Positions 48,684 through 61,190 of a DNA stretch of 64,000 nucleotides are shown here, in pieces. The notes beneath the pieces were generated by a model. It did no database searches. It was given only the letters and a program-made list of their open reading frames with translations, and was not told the origin of the DNA. The DNA is from Zygosaccharomyces rouxii (Eukaryota; Ascomycota; Saccharomycetes; Saccharomycetales; Saccharomycetaceae): contig NC_012995.1 in NCBI RefSeq assembly GCF_000026365.1, forward strand, positions 436,501 through 500,500, written 5' to 3'. Position 1 is the stretch's first letter, and each line of letters opens with the position of its first letter. The position numbers and the translations under genes are program-made.

Positions 48684-49796
48684 ATGTCCAGATCTAAGAC
48701 TTATTTTGATATCTCTATCGGTGGTGTCCCTAAGGGGCGCATGGTATTTGAATTGTTCAACGATGTAGTCCCAAAGACTGCTGAGAATTTCTTAAAACTA
48801 TGTGAAGGTAATTCAGGAATGACTAAATCTAAACCTGATGTGCCACTTTCATACAAGGGATCTGTCTTCCACAGAGTGATTAAGGACTTTATGTTACAAT
48901 TCGGTGATTTCACCAATTTTAACGGTACTGGTGGTGAAAGTATTTATGGTGAGAAATTCGAAGATGAGAATTTTGCCCTGAAGCATGATAAACCTTTTTT
49001 ACTATCAATGGCTAATGCTGGCCCTAATACCAATGGGTCTCAAGCTTTCATCACATGCACCCCAACTCCTCATTTAGATGGTAAACATGTAGTGTTTGGT
49101 GAATTGATCCAAGGTAAGAGAATTGCACGTCTCATTGAGAACCAACAGACCGATGTCGATGATAAACCAATGAGGGAGGTGAAGATTGACGACTGTGGAT
49201 TGTTACCTAACAATTACGTGGTTCCAGCAGATGCTGAAAAGACTCCAACTGATGAATTTGGTGACAATTATGAAGAATTTATCAAATATGATGAAAAAGT
49301 TGATAAGACTAACTACGAATCAGTCATCACCGCCTTGAATAAAGTTAAAGCTATCGGTACTGAACAATACAAGAAGGCAAACTATAAAGTAGCATTGTCC
49401 AAATACGAGAAATGTGACAAATTTCTCAAAGAATATGCACCTCAAGGTCTGACGGAAGAACAGTCTACGACCATTGAGGAGTTAAGAGTTTCCGTTCCTT
49501 TGAACATCGCATTGACTGCTTTGAAGGTGAAGGAATTTGGTACCGCTATGGTAGCAGGTTCTGAAGTACTATATCAAAAGTCTGCCGATGAAAAGGCTAA
49601 AGCAAAGGCCCTGTACCGTCGTGGACAAGCCTATACTGGTATGAATGATTTGGATAATGCTCTAAATGATTTTGAGATGGCAAAGAGTTTCCAACCAAAT
49701 GACCAGGGTATTGTCAAGCAGTTGAATGATACTAAGGCTAAGATAAAGGAATTGGACAACAAGCAAAAGAAATCCTTGTCAAAGATGTTCTCATAG
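48684..49796 (+). CDS. CPR6: Hsp90 co-chaperone cyclophilin (PPIase) Cpr6
   Basis: Cyclophilin-40 type peptidyl-prolyl isomerase that binds Hsp82. 370 residues from the ATG at 48684, as in S. cerevisiae (371). The cyclophilin domain (1-175) has [50 protein letters not shown] and [11 protein letters not shown]. The C-terminal half carries tetratricopeptide repeats that take the Hsp90 tail ([25 protein letters not shown]). The frame is open 54 codons further upstream without an ATG, so the extension is not used. Confidence 0.96.
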   Translation: MSRSKTYFDISIGGVPKGRMVFELFNDVVPKTAENFLKLCEGNSGMTKSKPDVPLSYKGSVFHRVIKDFMLQFGDFTNFNGTGGESIYGEKFEDENFALKHDKPFLLSMANAGPNTNGSQAFITCTPTPHLDGKHVVFGELIQGKRIARLIENQQTDVDDKPMREVKIDDCGLLPNNYVVPADAEKTPTDEFGDNYEEFIKYDEKVDKTNYESVITALNKVKAIGTEQYKKANYKVALSKYEKCDKFLKEYAPQGLTEEQSTTIEELRVSVPLNIALTALKVKEFGTAMVAGSEVLYQKSADEKAKAKALYRRGQAYTGMNDLDNALNDFEMAKSFQPNDQGIVKQLNDTKAKIKELDNKQKKSLSKMFS

Positions 49797-50555
49797 ATAC
49801 ATTCACGAGAACAAAATAATGCCATCAATCCATATAGTTTAATGTAAAATAAATATAGTAAAAAAGATCCTAAATGTGATATCTGATGTTGTCTAGCCGC
49901 CCAGCCATATTTTTTCCGAGGTCAGTTTTAGTATGGGTATTACCCGCATTACCCAAAACGCGTGACAGTCACGCTTTACGAAGGAAAATTTTTCGAAATA
50001 ACAACCAAGTGGCAAAAGGTAATACATCCCAACCATAATACCTAGTGAAGGTCCAACTCGACGGATAGTGGGATCTTCGAGTGCCGATAGAGACCTACTG
50101 GGGGACATATTCTCATTTCCATCCGTTTTAGTAAGCTTCGCTGTGCGTTAGCTAACTTTACCACCCTATATTTGACGTTACTAGATCCTGATCCTATCAA
50201 CGAGGTTCTTAGGACGATTGAATACCACGTTTGGACCTTGAGGAAATTTAAGGACTAACATAAGGGGCTTGTCATAGTTGTTTACCAAGTGGTCAATAAA
50301 ATTTTTGAAATAGTGGCGAGTATTTCAATAGTTTCATTGGATTAGATTCCCATTTGGTATCCAATACATTTGTAACATTTATTCATATCAAAAAAGTCTC
50401 CTACCAAGTTTTCATCTAAGGAAATAATAAAAGAAGATAAAACAATCCAATAATAAAAGAAAATAAAAAAAGAGCAATAAACCTAACCTGTTAATAAGCC
50501 CAAAGCAAAAGAAGAGAAACAAAGAAAAACCGTTATACTCAAAAATACTACTATC
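49797..50555. other. Intergenic region upstream of RPO21
   Basis: 759 bases. A Reb1-type TTACCCG lies at 49940-49946 and an ACGCGT at 49958-49963, overlapping a perfect inverted repeat GCGTGAC-A-GTCACGC at 49960-49974. The last 180 bases before RPO21 are a purine-rich leader of AAGAAATAAAA type. A 71-codon frame on the minus strand covers 49893-50108 and is listed separately. Confidence 0.5.
49893..50108 (-). CDS. Possible small membrane protein (71 codons), doubtful
   Basis: An ATG at 50106-50108 opens 71 codons: MSPSRSLSALEDPTIRRVGP, a hydrophobic stretch (LGIMVGMYYLLPLGCYF, about 22-38) and a basic tail. One membrane segment flanked by charged residues would fit a small organelle membrane protein. 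I do not recognise it. It overlaps promoter-like motifs, and chance is a real possibility. Confidence 0.25.
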   Translation of the reverse strand: MSPSRSLSALEDPTIRRVGPSLGIMVGMYYLLPLGCYFEKFSFVKRDCHAFWVMRVIPILKLTSEKIWLGG

Positions 50556-53500
50556 ATGGTTGGTCAACAGTATTCTAGTGCTCCTCTACGTACCGTCAAG
50601 GAAGTGCAATTTGGTCTTTTTTCTCCAGAGGAAATATGTGCTATCAGTGTGGCTAAAATTAAATTCCCAGAGACCATGGATGAGACTCAAACTAGAGCCA
50701 AAATTGGCGGGCTAAATGACCCAAGACTGGGATCTATCGACCGTAGTTTGAAATGTCAGACCTGTCAGGAAGGTATGAACGAATGTCCTGGCCACTTTGG
50801 TCACATTGAACTGGCAAAGCCAGTTTTTCACATTGGTTTTATATCTAAGATTAAGAAGGTCTGTGAATGTGTTTGTATGCACTGTGGTAAACTACTGTTA
50901 GATGAACATAATGAACAGATGCGTCAAGCAATAAAGATTAAAGATTCTAAGAAAAGATTTAATGCTGTGTGGAGTCTGTGTAAAGCTAAGATGATTTGTG
51001 ATACCGATGTACCTTCAGATGAAGATCCAACTCAGTTAATCTCAAGAGGTGGTTGCGGTAATGCGCAACCAACAATTAGAAGGGATGGGTTGAAGCTTGT
51101 GGGTAGCTGGAAAAAGGATAAAAATAGTGGTGATAATGAAGAACCTGAACAAAGAGTTTTAAATATGGAGGAAATTCTTAATATCTTCAAACATATTTCT
51201 CCCGAGGATTCCTGGAAGTTAGGTTTCAATGAGGAGTTCGCTAGGCCAGAATGGATGATTCTAACAGTTTTACCGGTTCCACCACCACCTGTACGTCCAT
51301 CCATTTCTTTTAACGAATCTCAAAGAGGTGAAGATGACTTGACCTTCAAGCTAGCGGATATTTTGAAGGCAAATATAAGTTTAGAAACTTTAGAACATAA
51401 CGGTGCTCCTCATCACACTATAGAAGAAGCTGAAAGTTTACTTCAATTCCATGTGGCTACCTATATGGATAACGATATCGCAGGTCAACCACAAGCTTTA
51501 CAGAAATCCGGACGTCCTGTTAAATCTATACGTGCCAGATTGAAGGGTAAGGAAGGTCGTATCAGAGGTAACTTAATGGGTAAGCGTGTAGATTTCTCTG
51601 CAAGAACTGTGATTTCTGGTGACCCAAACTTAGATTTGGATCAAGTGGGTGTTCCAAAGTCGATTGCGAAGACCTTGACGTACCCTGAAGTCGTCACGCC
51701 TTATAATATCGATCGTCTGACAATGCTTGTACGTAACGGTCCTAACGAACATCCAGGTGCCAAATATGTGATCCGTGACAATGGTGATCGTATTGATCTA
51801 AGGTACAGTAAGAGAGCGGGTGACATCCAGTTACAATACGGTTGGAAGGTGGAGCGTCATGTTATTGATAATGATCCAGTTTTGTTCAACCGTCAACCTT
51901 CTCTTCACAAAATGTCAATGATGGCCCACAAGGTTAAAGTGATGCCGTATTCGACATTCAGATTAAACTTGTCTGTCACTTCTCCATACAATGCCGATTT
52001 TGATGGTGATGAAATGAACTTACACGTTCCACAATCTGAAGAAACAAGGGCCGAGCTTTCGCAGTTGTGTGCAGTGCCCCAGCAGATTGTATCTCCTCAA
52101 TCAAATAAACCTTGTATGGGTGTTGTGCAAGATACTCTATGTGGTATTCGTAAATTGACGTTAAGAGACAACTTCATCGAGTTGGGCCAAGTATTAAATA
52201 TGCTTTATTGGGTTCCAGATTGGGATGGTGTGATCCCTACTCCAGCAATTTTAAAGCCTAAACCACTATGGACAGGTAAGCAATTATTGTCTGTGGCTAT
52301 TCCTAAAGGTATCCACTTGCAGCGATTCGATGAAGGTACTACGCTGTTGTCCCCCAAGGACAACGGTATGCTGGTCATTGATGGTCAGATCATCTTTGGT
52401 GTCGTGGACAAGAAAACCGTTGGTTCTTCAAGTGGTGGTCTAATCCACGTCGTGACCAGAGAAAAGGGTCCTCAAGTGTGTGCCACTTTATTTAGTAACA
52501 TTCAAAAAGTCGTCAACTACTGGTTCCTGCATTGTGGTTTTTCTACTGGTATTGGTGATACCATTGCTGATGGACAGACCATGAGGCAAATTACTGAAGC
52601 TATCGCGGAAGCCAAGGTAAAGGTGGAGGATGTTACCAAGGAGGCTCAAGCAAACTTGCTTACTGCCAAACACGGTATGACTCTTCGTGAATCGTTTGAA
52701 GATAATGTGGTGCGTTATCTGAACGAGGCAAGAGATAAAGCCGGTCGTCTGGCAGAAGTCAACTTGAATGATACGAATTTTGTGAAACAGATGGTAAGTG
52801 CGGGTTCAAAGGGTTCTTTCATTAACATTGCACAGATGTCTGCATGTGTGGGACAACAGTCTGTTGAAGGTAAGCGTATTGCCTTCGGTTTTGTTGACCG
52901 TACTCTACCCCATTTTTCAAAGGACGATTATTCACCTGAATCTAAAGGTTTTGTTGAAAACTCTTATTTAAGAGGTCTAACCCCTCAAGAGTTCTTTTTC
53001 CATGCTATGGGTGGTCGTGAAGGTTTGATTGATACTGCCGTGAAGACAGCCGAAACGGGTTATATTCAACGTCGTTTGGTCAAGGCTCTGGAGGATATTA
53101 TGGTTCATTACGATGGTACCACCAGAAACTCATTGGGTAATATCATTCAATTCATCTACGGTGAAGACGGTATGGATGCAGCTCACATAGAAAAGCAAGC
53201 CGTGGAGACTATTGGTGGTTCTGATAGGAACTTTGAGAGGAGATACAGAATAGATCTTCTCAACCCAGATTACTCTCTGGATCCATCTTTGCTAGAATCT
53301 GGTTCTGAAATTATTGGTGACTTGAAATTACAGTCATTGTTGGATGAAGAATACAAGCAGCTAGTAGAGGACCGTAAGTTTTTGAGACGTATCTTCGTAG
53401 ACGGTGAAGTCAACTGGCCTCTTCCTGTGAATATCAGACGTATCATACAAAATGCCCAACAGACATTCAGAATTGACCGTTCTAAACCATCAGATGTGAC

Positions 53501-55790
53501 AATTAGAGATGTTGTCTGGGGTGTCAAAGAACTGCAAGAAAGACTGCTTGTTGTAAGGGGTAACAGTAGGATCATCAAGGAAGCTCAAGAAGATGCTATT
53601 ACATTATTCTGTTGTTTGATGCGTTCTCGTCTTGCCTCACGTAGGGTGATTCAGGAATACAGATTAACCAAGCAGGCATTTGAATGGGTTTTGAACAATA
53701 TTGAAGTTCAGTTCCTACGTTCGGTTGTTCACCCAGGTGAAATGGTCGGGGTGCTGGCAGCTCAATCCATCGGTGAACCTGCCACTCAAATGACTTTAAA
53801 CACTTTCCACTTTGCCGGTGTTGCCTCCAAGAAGGTCACTTCTGGTGTGCCTCGTTTAAAGGAAATTTTGAACGTTGCAAAAAACATGAAGACTCCATCA
53901 TTAACAGCCTATTTAGAACCGGACTATGCTGCTGACCAAGAAAAAGCTAAATTGATCAGATCAGTTATTGAACACACAACTTTGAAGAGTGTCACAGTTG
54001 CTTCGGAAATTTACTATGATCCTGATCCACGTTCAACTGCAATTCCTGAAGATGAGGAAATTATTCAATTGCATTTCTCCCTGCTCGATGATGAGACTGA
54101 AAAGTCCTTGGCTCAACAATCTCCATGGCTATTACGTCTTGAACTAGATCGTGCAGCTATGAACGATAAAGATTTGACCATGGGTCAAGTGGGTGAAAAG
54201 ATCAAGGAAACCTTTAAGAATGATCTTTTCGTCATTTGGTCTGAAGATAACGCTGAGCAATTGATCATCCGTTGTCGTGTGGTTCGTCCTAAGTCTATGG
54301 ACTTGGAGACAGAGGCCGAGGAAGATCATATGTTGAAGAAAATCGAAAATACGATGTTGGAAAACATTACTTTACGTGGTGTTGAAAACATTGAACGTGT
54401 TGTTATGATGAAATACGATAGGAAGGTACCAAGTGAGACCGGTGAATATCAGAAGATTCCTGAATGGGTTCTGGAAACTGATGGTGTTAACTTATCTGAA
54501 GTTATGACTGTACCTGGTGTCGATGCCAGCAGAATTTATACCAACTCATTCATCGATATCATGGAAGTTCTCGGAATTGAGGCAGGTCGTGCCGCATTGT
54601 ACAAAGAAGTTTTCAATGTTATTGCTTCTGACGGTTCTTATGTTAACTACAGACATATGGCTCTTTTGGTCGATGTCATGACCACTCAAGGTGGACTAAC
54701 ATCTGTGACTCGTCACGGTTTCAACAGATCTAACACTGGTGCATTAATGAGATGCTCTTTCGAAGAAACTGTGGAAATTTTGTTCGAGGCTGGTGCTTCT
54801 GCAGAATTGGATGACTGTCGCGGTGTTTCTGAAAACGTTATTTTGGGACAAATGGCTCCAATTGGTACTGGTGCGTTCGATGTCATGATTGATGAAGAAT
54901 CTTTGGTTAAATACATGCCAGAACAGAAGATTACAGAGCTAGTGGACGGACAAGACGGCGGTGCCACTCCTTACAGCAATGAAAACGGCTTGATCAACAC
55001 CGAAGTTGACGTGAAGGACGAGTTGATGTTTTCTCCATTGGTGGACTCCGGTTCTACGGATGCAATGGCTGGTGGGTTCACGGCATACGGCGGCGGATCT
55101 GCTTCATTTGGCTCTTACGGTGATGCACCAATCTCTCCTGGTTTTGGCGGTGTATCCTCACCCGGATTTTCACCTTCTTCTCCAACCTATTCGCCAACAT
55201 CACCATCATATTCACCAACATCACCATCATACTCTCCTCCTTCACCAAACTACAGTCCAACTTCGCCAAGTTATTCACCAACTTCGCCAAGTTACTCCCC
55301 AACTTCACCATCGTACTCACCAACCTCGCCAAGCTACAGTCCAACTTCGCCAAGTTATTCCCCAACTTCGCCAAGTTACTCCCCAACTTCTCCAAGTTAC
55401 TCCCCAACTTCACCAAGCTATAGCCCAACATCACCAAGTTATAGCCCAACATCTCCATCATATTCACCAACCTCGCCATCATACTCTCCTACATCACCAA
55501 GCTATAGTCCAACATCACCAAGCTATAGTCCAACATCACCATCATACTCACCAACATCACCGAACTATAGTCCTACGTCACCAAGCTATAGTCCAACATC
55601 ACCAAGCTATAGCCCAACTTCACCATCGTATTCACCAACATCACCAAGCTATAGCCCAACATCACCAAGCTATAGTCCAACATCACCAAGCTACTCACCA
55701 ACATCACCAAACTATAGCCCAGGTTCCCCAACTTATTCACCAAGCTCACCAAAGCAAGATGATAGAGAAAAAGATGGAAACCACTCTTAA
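50556..55790 (+). CDS. RPO21: RNA polymerase II largest subunit Rpb1
   Basis: Catalytic largest subunit of RNA polymerase II, 1744 residues (S. cerevisiae 1733). The N-terminal zinc site has [17 protein letters not shown], the active-site magnesium loop is [13 protein letters not shown], the bridge-helix region includes [20 protein letters not shown] sequence ([19 protein letters not shown]), and [11 protein letters not shown] is conserved. The C-terminal domain is 28 heptads at 55167-55754, from FSPSSPT to YSPSSPK, almost all the consensus YSPTSPS. The ending [12 protein letters not shown] resembles the family tip. Neighbours SCM3 and BPL1 follow YDL139-YDL141. Confidence 0.98.
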   Translation: MVGQQYSSAPLRTVKEVQFGLFSPEEICAISVAKIKFPETMDETQTRAKIGGLNDPRLGSIDRSLKCQTCQEGMNECPGHFGHIELAKPVFHIGFISKIKKVCECVCMHCGKLLLDEHNEQMRQAIKIKDSKKRFNAVWSLCKAKMICDTDVPSDEDPTQLISRGGCGNAQPTIRRDGLKLVGSWKKDKNSGDNEEPEQRVLNMEEILNIFKHISPEDSWKLGFNEEFARPEWMILTVLPVPPPPVRPSISFNESQRGEDDLTFKLADILKANISLETLEHNGAPHHTIEEAESLLQFHVATYMDNDIAGQPQALQKSGRPVKSIRARLKGKEGRIRGNLMGKRVDFSARTVISGDPNLDLDQVGVPKSIAKTLTYPEVVTPYNIDRLTMLVRNGPNEHPGAKYVIRDNGDRIDLRYSKRAGDIQLQYGWKVERHVIDNDPVLFNRQPSLHKMSMMAHKVKVMPYSTFRLNLSVTSPYNADFDGDEMNLHVPQSEETRAELSQLCAVPQQIVSPQSNKPCMGVVQDTLCGIRKLTLRDNFIELGQVLNMLYWVPDWDGVIPTPAILKPKPLWTGKQLLSVAIPKGIHLQRFDEGTTLLSPKDNGMLVIDGQIIFGVVDKKTVGSSSGGLIHVVTREKGPQVCATLFSNIQKVVNYWFLHCGFSTGIGDTIADGQTMRQITEAIAEAKVKVEDVTKEAQANLLTAKHGMTLRESFEDNVVRYLNEARDKAGRLAEVNLNDTNFVKQMVSAGSKGSFINIAQMSACVGQQSVEGKRIAFGFVDRTLPHFSKDDYSPESKGFVENSYLRGLTPQEFFFHAMGGREGLIDTAVKTAETGYIQRRLVKALEDIMVHYDGTTRNSLGNIIQFIYGEDGMDAAHIEKQAVETIGGSDRNFERRYRIDLLNPDYSLDPSLLESGSEIIGDLKLQSLLDEEYKQLVEDRKFLRRIFVDGEVNWPLPVNIRRIIQNAQQTFRIDRSKPSDVTIRDVVWGVKELQERLLVVRGNSRIIKEAQEDAITLFCCLMRSRLASRRVIQEYRLTKQAFEWVLNNIEVQFLRSVVHPGEMVGVLAAQSIGEPATQMTLNTFHFAGVASKKVTSGVPRLKEILNVAKNMKTPSLTAYLEPDYAADQEKAKLIRSVIEHTTLKSVTVASEIYYDPDPRSTAIPEDEEIIQLHFSLLDDETEKSLAQQSPWLLRLELDRAAMNDKDLTMGQVGEKIKETFKNDLFVIWSEDNAEQLIIRCRVVRPKSMDLETEAEEDHMLKKIENTMLENITLRGVENIERVVMMKYDRKVPSETGEYQKIPEWVLETDGVNLSEVMTVPGVDASRIYTNSFIDIMEVLGIEAGRAALYKEVFNVIASDGSYVNYRHMALLVDVMTTQGGLTSVTRHGFNRSNTGALMRCSFEETVEILFEAGASAELDDCRGVSENVILGQMAPIGTGAFDVMIDEESLVKYMPEQKITELVDGQDGGATPYSNENGLINTEVDVKDELMFSPLVDSGSTDAMAGGFTAYGGGSASFGSYGDAPISPGFGGVSSPGFSPSSPTYSPTSPSYSPTSPSYSPPSPNYSPTSPSYSPTSPSYSPTSPSYSPTSPSYSPTSPSYSPTSPSYSPTSPSYSPTSPSYSPTSPSYSPTSPSYSPTSPSYSPTSPSYSPTSPSYSPTSPSYSPTSPNYSPTSPSYSPTSPSYSPTSPSYSPTSPSYSPTSPSYSPTSPSYSPTSPNYSPGSPTYSPSSPKQDDREKDGNHS
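55167..55754 (+). repeat. CTD heptad minisatellite in RPO21
   Basis: 588 bp encode 28 heptads in a row with a 21-bp period. Silent sites vary between units, with runs of near-identical units (for example TCACCAAGCTATAGCCCAAC type), so local unit duplication or conversion seems to act while the protein is kept constant. Open frames in other phases here are by-products of the repeat. Confidence 0.95.
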
Positions 55791-55954
55791 GTACTTTGAA
55801 CTTCTTCGATTCTTTTTGGTTTTATTTTTATTTTTAGATGACCAGCTTATGCTTTAACAAGTCAAGGTTTGACAATGAGGATGTTTTTTTATGTAATAAA
55901 TACAATTAATAATAGTAATGGTATACTCAATTATACCAACGTTTATTTACAAAT

Positions 55955-58027
55955 CTACGAAGCCTTCTTTGAGATTAAACCTTTGAAAACATCCAATGAG
56001 TTACCGTCAGGTTGTAAATGGTACGTGGAGCCGGTGAATTCAGAGTTACTTCCTGAAACCAATTCCTTTGCAATCAAGAGCCCATAATCCTCAGTGATAC
56101 CGACAATTTTTGCTCTTGCATTATTATGATTATTCAAAGTAATAACTTGATTACTGTGTAACCACAAGTTATAATATTCTGGTAAAATGGGCCCTGGACC
56201 ATAGTCCACAAATTTTTTCAACAGCAATTGTAAATTATTCATATAAAGGGCTTGTAGTTTTTCCACCTCAATAGGCTCCAAATGCTCTAAGCGTACAGCT
56301 TCACGCTCTTCGTTGAGTAATTTAATCCAAGAGTTCAAAGAGGTGGTAGGGCCATCATGATTGAGATTTAAGCCACAACCTAGCAAAACCATATACTTGT
56401 CTACCATAAACTGGGTGTTCACCAATATACCTGCAATCTTGACATATGCTGGATCAATTTCTGATAGTGGTACTAAAAATTTATCAGAACCTCTACCAAG
56501 TAATTTAATATTATACTTACGATAGTAAGCAGGGCTCATAGCGTAAAGGTCATTTGGCCATTTAATTCTTACTGGTAAATCTTCATAACCTGGACCATAT
56601 TGGAAAATCGCATTGCAGTAAGCCAACATGGACAAATATTGTACAAATACCACAGAAATCTTCCTCTGAGTAAGTGGTGATTGCAATGGTAAATCTACCG
56701 CCACTGTTAACGCAGAAACACCCTTAGGATTAACCCAAACATTACCACCTCTGCCACGACCGGAGACTTGAATGGTCCCCACATGTAACAGAGAGCAAGA
56801 TGGAACACTACGCAAAAGTGTTTTGTTTTGTTCCAAAAGAGTACTCGTAGATGTGACAACTTCACCATATAGTAATAGAGACCCCACTGTATTATTAGGA
56901 TCCAAATATCTAAAATATTTGGCGACATCGTAATTAGAAGTCATTTCTACCGGCGGTAAAACCTCGTCCTCACCAGGGAAGATAATTGTTTTGATAGCTT
57001 CATCTGGCTCTTCATGGCGTAAAATACCGGCAGCAGTCTCATAATGGTTTTGATATCCATTATAGACCTGGAATTTGTCCTGTTCACATTCGATTTCAGT
57101 ACATTCAGTGAAAGCAGTCTTATTAGATGCATTGGAGATCAGCGAGTCTTTGAATTGGTTCACTATATCTTGTCTATGAGGGACAGATGAAACCAACAAG
57201 GGTGTTAGATTAGGTGCTCTTGCTTGGCTAAAATCGTTATTACAATTGAATCCCGCCTTGGTAAAAATATCTCTTAAGAATAACAACCTTTGCTCTTCGT
57301 ATTGGCACAAAACTTCAACCACATTCTTTAAAAAACCAGGGTCGTCAGTCTTGTTTAAAAGACGTGGTATAAATTCAGGATGTGGTCCCGTAAGCAAAGC
57401 TTTACCTTTACCGACAGAACACAAGAGAGCTGCAGCAGGGCCATTGTCTCTTGTCTTGGTACTAGCATCATAATAGGCAACACTAGGTTCCTCAACATAC
57501 CTGGCCAAAACTTCTACATTATCGTATTCATCCGCATCCACAAAGAGACTACCACCATTAAAGTACGTACGAAACTCTGAACCATCCGGTAGACGTAACG
57601 TCACAGCTTTTGCACCCTTTTCACTATTGTATTGAAATCCATCAAATGCAGGACCCCTCGCAATACCTGGGAAGAATTGTAAATCTCTATCACCAGTAAC
57701 CTCTAAGGAAGGATTTCCCTGAGCAAATTCCACACGACCACTACCAAAATATGCACCGGCACAAAATCCAACGAATATACCACCTCTATTCCTCACAAAT
57801 CTCTTGAAGCGTGGGAAAATTGATTGACATTCCTTAATATATGGCAAATCAGCACCTCCGGGGAAAACTAAGGCAGATACCTTTGTATCCCATGGTTCAG
57901 TTTGTAATGCTCTGCTACCAATTGTGCTAACAGCATAGTATGGTTCCAATAGATCCCTAAGAGTCTCTACAGCGTGTTTTACAGATCCTAACGTAGTACC
58001 AGGTCCGTTGTACACTAAAACGTTCAT
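55955..58027 (-). CDS. BPL1: Biotin:apoprotein ligase
   Basis: Attaches biotin to carboxylases (Acc1, Pyc1/2, Dur1,2) and Arc1 through biotinyl-AMP. 690 residues from the ATG at 58025-58027, exactly the S. cerevisiae length. The N-terminal glutamine-amidotransferase-like domain starts [20 protein letters not shown] and includes [11 protein letters not shown]. The catalytic C-terminal domain has the biotinyl-AMP motif [12 protein letters not shown] and the lysine-containing RIKWPNDLY. The frame is open for 28 more codons upstream without an ATG. Next to RPO21, as YDL141W. Confidence 0.96.
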   Translation of the reverse strand: MNVLVYNGPGTTLGSVKHAVETLRDLLEPYYAVSTIGSRALQTEPWDTKVSALVFPGGADLPYIKECQSIFPRFKRFVRNRGGIFVGFCAGAYFGSGRVEFAQGNPSLEVTGDRDLQFFPGIARGPAFDGFQYNSEKGAKAVTLRLPDGSEFRTYFNGGSLFVDADEYDNVEVLARYVEEPSVAYYDASTKTRDNGPAAALLCSVGKGKALLTGPHPEFIPRLLNKTDDPGFLKNVVEVLCQYEEQRLLFLRDIFTKAGFNCNNDFSQARAPNLTPLLVSSVPHRQDIVNQFKDSLISNASNKTAFTECTEIECEQDKFQVYNGYQNHYETAAGILRHEEPDEAIKTIIFPGEDEVLPPVEMTSNYDVAKYFRYLDPNNTVGSLLLYGEVVTSTSTLLEQNKTLLRSVPSCSLLHVGTIQVSGRGRGGNVWVNPKGVSALTVAVDLPLQSPLTQRKISVVFVQYLSMLAYCNAIFQYGPGYEDLPVRIKWPNDLYAMSPAYYRKYNIKLLGRGSDKFLVPLSEIDPAYVKIAGILVNTQFMVDKYMVLLGCGLNLNHDGPTTSLNSWIKLLNEEREAVRLEHLEPIEVEKLQALYMNNLQLLLKKFVDYGPGPILPEYYNLWLHSNQVITLNNHNNARAKIVGITEDYGLLIAKELVSGSNSEFTGSTYHLQPDGNSLDVFKGLISKKAS

Positions 58028-58442
58028 TGCTGGTGATGATCTGTGGATAGATATGGGATGGTAAAGCCTCTTGCAAATATTTATGCCTAAAATTGACCGC
58101 TTATATATCAAAACTTTCCTTCAATAGGGCTCTTTATCAAGCCAATTCTTGTTGAATATGATTCTTCTAGCAGCTGAGTCACACTAAAATGACTTGTGTA
58201 GAGTCTGCAACTTTGGGCTCTAAGTAAAAGGATGTTTCACCAATTCAACAACAGCAAATTCAATTCAGATGAACATCAAATCGAAACGAATTCAGTTGCT
58301 TCTGACTGAATTCCCTTGATCTTGATTAAAGTTCGATTACCTGGAGTATTTTTTCACTTATATAAGCGAACATATGCAAAAAAAACCAGTACTATTCAAT
58401 ATAACAATCACTTGTTGATATTCCTTCTAAAGATCTTGAGGG
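58028..58442. other. Divergent BPL1/CRD1 promoter region
   Basis: 415 bases. Several CAACTTGT/GAATTC-type stretches but no clear motif set. The BPL1-proximal 84 bases are open in the BPL1 frame (see findings). No other gene seen. Confidence 0.4.
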
Positions 58443-59252
58443 ATGTTACCGTTTCATGCTAGAGGTATTCGTTTCTTGAACCCGTTACAATGCCTCAAAC
58501 GTTATCCTCTTGCTTCACGCTCAGCTTCAATTCCCCTATCTTTGCAATGCAAAGTGAGATTTGCATCAAGTTCTAATGAACCAATAAATGCCAGCGTATT
58601 CACTATTCCTAACCTTTTAACAATGTCGAGAATTGCATGCACACCTTTGATTGGATATTACATTATGATGAATGAATTGACACCTGCAATGAGTCTATTT
58701 GCTTATTCATGCGTAACTGATTATTTAGATGGATTTATTGCAAGGAAATGGAAATTGAAATCAGTAGCGGGGACCATATTAGATCCCATTGCGGACAAGC
58801 TACTTATGATTGTCACCACAATATCATTAGCATTTGCTCCTGGCCCTCAAATAATCCCCCTTTCCATCGCTGGTATAATATTGGGTAGAGACATGCTTTT
58901 AGGTATATCAGCACTGTTCATACGATTTGCATCAATGAAGAAGAAATACGGTAAGGTAACATGGAATTCATATTGGGATTTTTTCCACTTCCCCAGTGTT
59001 GAAGTCAAACCAACTCAGGTCTCCAAATATAATACTTTTTTCCAAATGATATACTTAGGATACGGTGTATTGCTACTAATAATGGGGGAATTAACCAAAA
59101 AAAGTGATAAAGAAGAGGAACAAACTAGTGACAGCGGTGCCCATGAAATTTTACGTCAGGGCTTCTTATGGATGGGTTACCTGGTGGGAACAACGACTTG
59201 CCTGAGCGGCGCATCCTATGTATTGAGCAAGAGCACTCTTAGATTTCTATGA
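58443..59252 (+). CDS. CRD1: Cardiolipin synthase
   Basis: Inner mitochondrial membrane enzyme that joins CDP-diacylglycerol and phosphatidylglycerol. 269 residues (S. cerevisiae 283). The N-terminus is basic and Ser-rich (FHARGIRFLNPLQCLKRYPL), a mitochondrial presequence. The CDP-alcohol phosphotransferase signature is complete: D-YL-DG-FI-AR-KWKLKSVA-G-TIL-D-PIA-D-K at about residues 94-120. Several membrane segments follow, with a charged loop (KSDKEEEQTSD) near 221-231. Order BPL1-CRD1-CCT4 follows YDL141-YDL143. Confidence 0.95.
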   Translation: MLPFHARGIRFLNPLQCLKRYPLASRSASIPLSLQCKVRFASSSNEPINASVFTIPNLLTMSRIACTPLIGYYIMMNELTPAMSLFAYSCVTDYLDGFIARKWKLKSVAGTILDPIADKLLMIVTTISLAFAPGPQIIPLSIAGIILGRDMLLGISALFIRFASMKKKYGKVTWNSYWDFFHFPSVEVKPTQVSKYNTFFQMIYLGYGVLLLIMGELTKKSDKEEEQTSDSGAHEILRQGFLWMGYLVGTTTCLSGASYVLSKSTLRFL

Positions 59253-59356
59253 CAAGAATAGTAGTAATAACGACGATATGAAGAAAATAAAAAATAAAAA
59301 ATAGAACATGTAAATACATTTATTATTTTTATTTTTATATTCAATATGTTTATTCC

Positions 59357-60943
59357 TTAACGGCTAAAGGTAATGTCATCAATACGTAGAATCGATTTAA
59401 CACATTCCGAAGCCAACGTTATTGAGCTTGTGCTCACTAAGACAGGTTGTAAAATGTGTTCTTCATAAGTATTAGCAGTACCGGAGCGTCTTACCGATAT
59501 ACCTTCATTGATTTCACCAGCTTCATGACGAGAACGTAACTCTGTAACCACCTTAATACTATTTAGACCTGCATTTTCGGCTAATGTGGTTGGAATGACC
59601 TCTAATGCTTGAGCAAATTCTTCCCAAATAAATGCTTCCACACCTTCCATGGAACGAGATTCTTTATTTAATCTTCGTGAAACTTCGATTTCTGGAGCAC
59701 CACCACCTGAAATTAAACCTCTTTCCTTAACCAAACAACGAATTACACAGAGTGCATCGTGTAAGGAACGTTCAGTTTCATCCAGAATCATTTGATTAGC
59801 ACCACGAATGATAACTGAAACCGTTGGTTTAGCGTTATGGCCCTTAACACCAATTAATTTAACAATACGAGAACCATCGCTTTCCGCTTCTTCTACTAGA
59901 TCAACAGCACCAAGACGATCTTCTGTAAACAAATCGACATCTGAAATTGGTTTACAACCCAAACTTTTGGATAGAAACTCTATTTCATCCCTCTCAATGT
60001 CCTTTATGACCATAATACCCAATTTTGATAAGAAATGAAGTGCCAATTCGTTAACAGCATCTCTTAGAATCGATTTTTGTATCAATAAAACGTTACACTT
60101 TGCCTTTTTAATCTTTTTGCATATGTTCAACAAATAAGATCTCTCCTCTTTCAAAATTTTATCCATTTGCCTATAATCACTAACCACAATGTTATTTTCT
60201 GTATCTGGTTTTGGTGGTGAAATTTGGAATTGAACCAACCCAATACGAGCCTTTTCAATTCTTGTAGGCCCACCAGCACTTTTTACAACATTTTGAGTCA
60301 ATACAACACCATCAACAGTTTCTGTATCATCAATAGTACCACCAATCTTCTTAATTAGACGAATATCATTTAAATCCACATTCTTAGAATCGTTGTTAGA
60401 TATTTGTAAAACTGAATTCACAGCTAATGGTGCCAAAAAACTGGAAAATTGAGAAACGATCTTTGAACTCAACGAAGTGGAAGCTGCGCGAATCAAATCA
60501 TCTTTATCCTCCAATGAAATCTTATGAGACATTTCCAATAGAATTTCGACTGATCTCTTAGCGGCCTTTTGGAAAGATTCAGCAATGATAGCTGGGTGAA
60601 TACCTTTGCTCAAAAGCCTTTCTGCTGCACCTAATAGAGCACCTGCAAGAATAACAACAGATGTAGTTCCATCACCTGCCTCGGTATCCTGAGCGGCAGA
60701 AACCTCTACAAGCATTTTTGCGACCGGATGTAAGATCGCCATCTGTTTCAAAATTGTATGACCATCATTGGAAATAATAATTTGTCCACGAGAACTCTTA
60801 ATCATCTTATCCATACCTTTAGGACCTAACGAAGTTCTAATGGCATCTGATACCGCACGAGCAGCAATGATATTAGCCTTTCTCACCTCCTGAGGCTTCT
60901 CTCTATCACGGAAAGTGGCATTGGATGGACCTCTGGATGCCAT
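59357..60943 (-). CDS. CCT4: Chaperonin CCT/TRiC subunit delta
   Basis: Subunit of the eukaryotic cytosolic chaperonin that folds actin and tubulin. 528 residues from the ATG at 60941-60943 (S. cerevisiae 528). Signatures are RTSLGPKGMDKMI, ISNDGHTILKQM, GDGTTSVVILAGALL and GGGAPEIEVSRRL. The frame continues three codons upstream without ATG. The ATG chosen gives the conserved N-terminus M-ASRGPSNATF. Next to CRD1 as YDL143W. Confidence 0.97.
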   Translation of the reverse strand: MASRGPSNATFRDREKPQEVRKANIIAARAVSDAIRTSLGPKGMDKMIKSSRGQIIISNDGHTILKQMAILHPVAKMLVEVSAAQDTEAGDGTTSVVILAGALLGAAERLLSKGIHPAIIAESFQKAAKRSVEILLEMSHKISLEDKDDLIRAASTSLSSKIVSQFSSFLAPLAVNSVLQISNNDSKNVDLNDIRLIKKIGGTIDDTETVDGVVLTQNVVKSAGGPTRIEKARIGLVQFQISPPKPDTENNIVVSDYRQMDKILKEERSYLLNICKKIKKAKCNVLLIQKSILRDAVNELALHFLSKLGIMVIKDIERDEIEFLSKSLGCKPISDVDLFTEDRLGAVDLVEEAESDGSRIVKLIGVKGHNAKPTVSVIIRGANQMILDETERSLHDALCVIRCLVKERGLISGGGAPEIEVSRRLNKESRSMEGVEAFIWEEFAQALEVIPTTLAENAGLNSIKVVTELRSRHEAGEINEGISVRRSGTANTYEEHILQPVLVSTSSITLASECVKSILRIDDITFSR

Positions 60944-61190
60944 TTCAAACACTTAAAACTAATTTCAACAGTCAATTGGCTCTATAAATGGCCGTCTGAG
61001 TCTTCTTAATTCCAAATATACTCCAGTATTCAAGTTTTCAACTTATTCTGATTTTTTTTTTCATTTTGCCACCTTTTAGAAGACGGAAGCGATGAGTACG
61101 TAACAAACGATTTTTCACTTTACAATAGTATAAGAATTCATACTTCACGCAGTCATATTGGGACATTTCACCAACTTTAGAGCTCCAAGG

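Noticed and set aside
55060..55857. 265-codon frame rich in His/Gln overlapping the RPO21 tail
   Set aside because: By-product of the 21-bp CTD repeat read in another phase.
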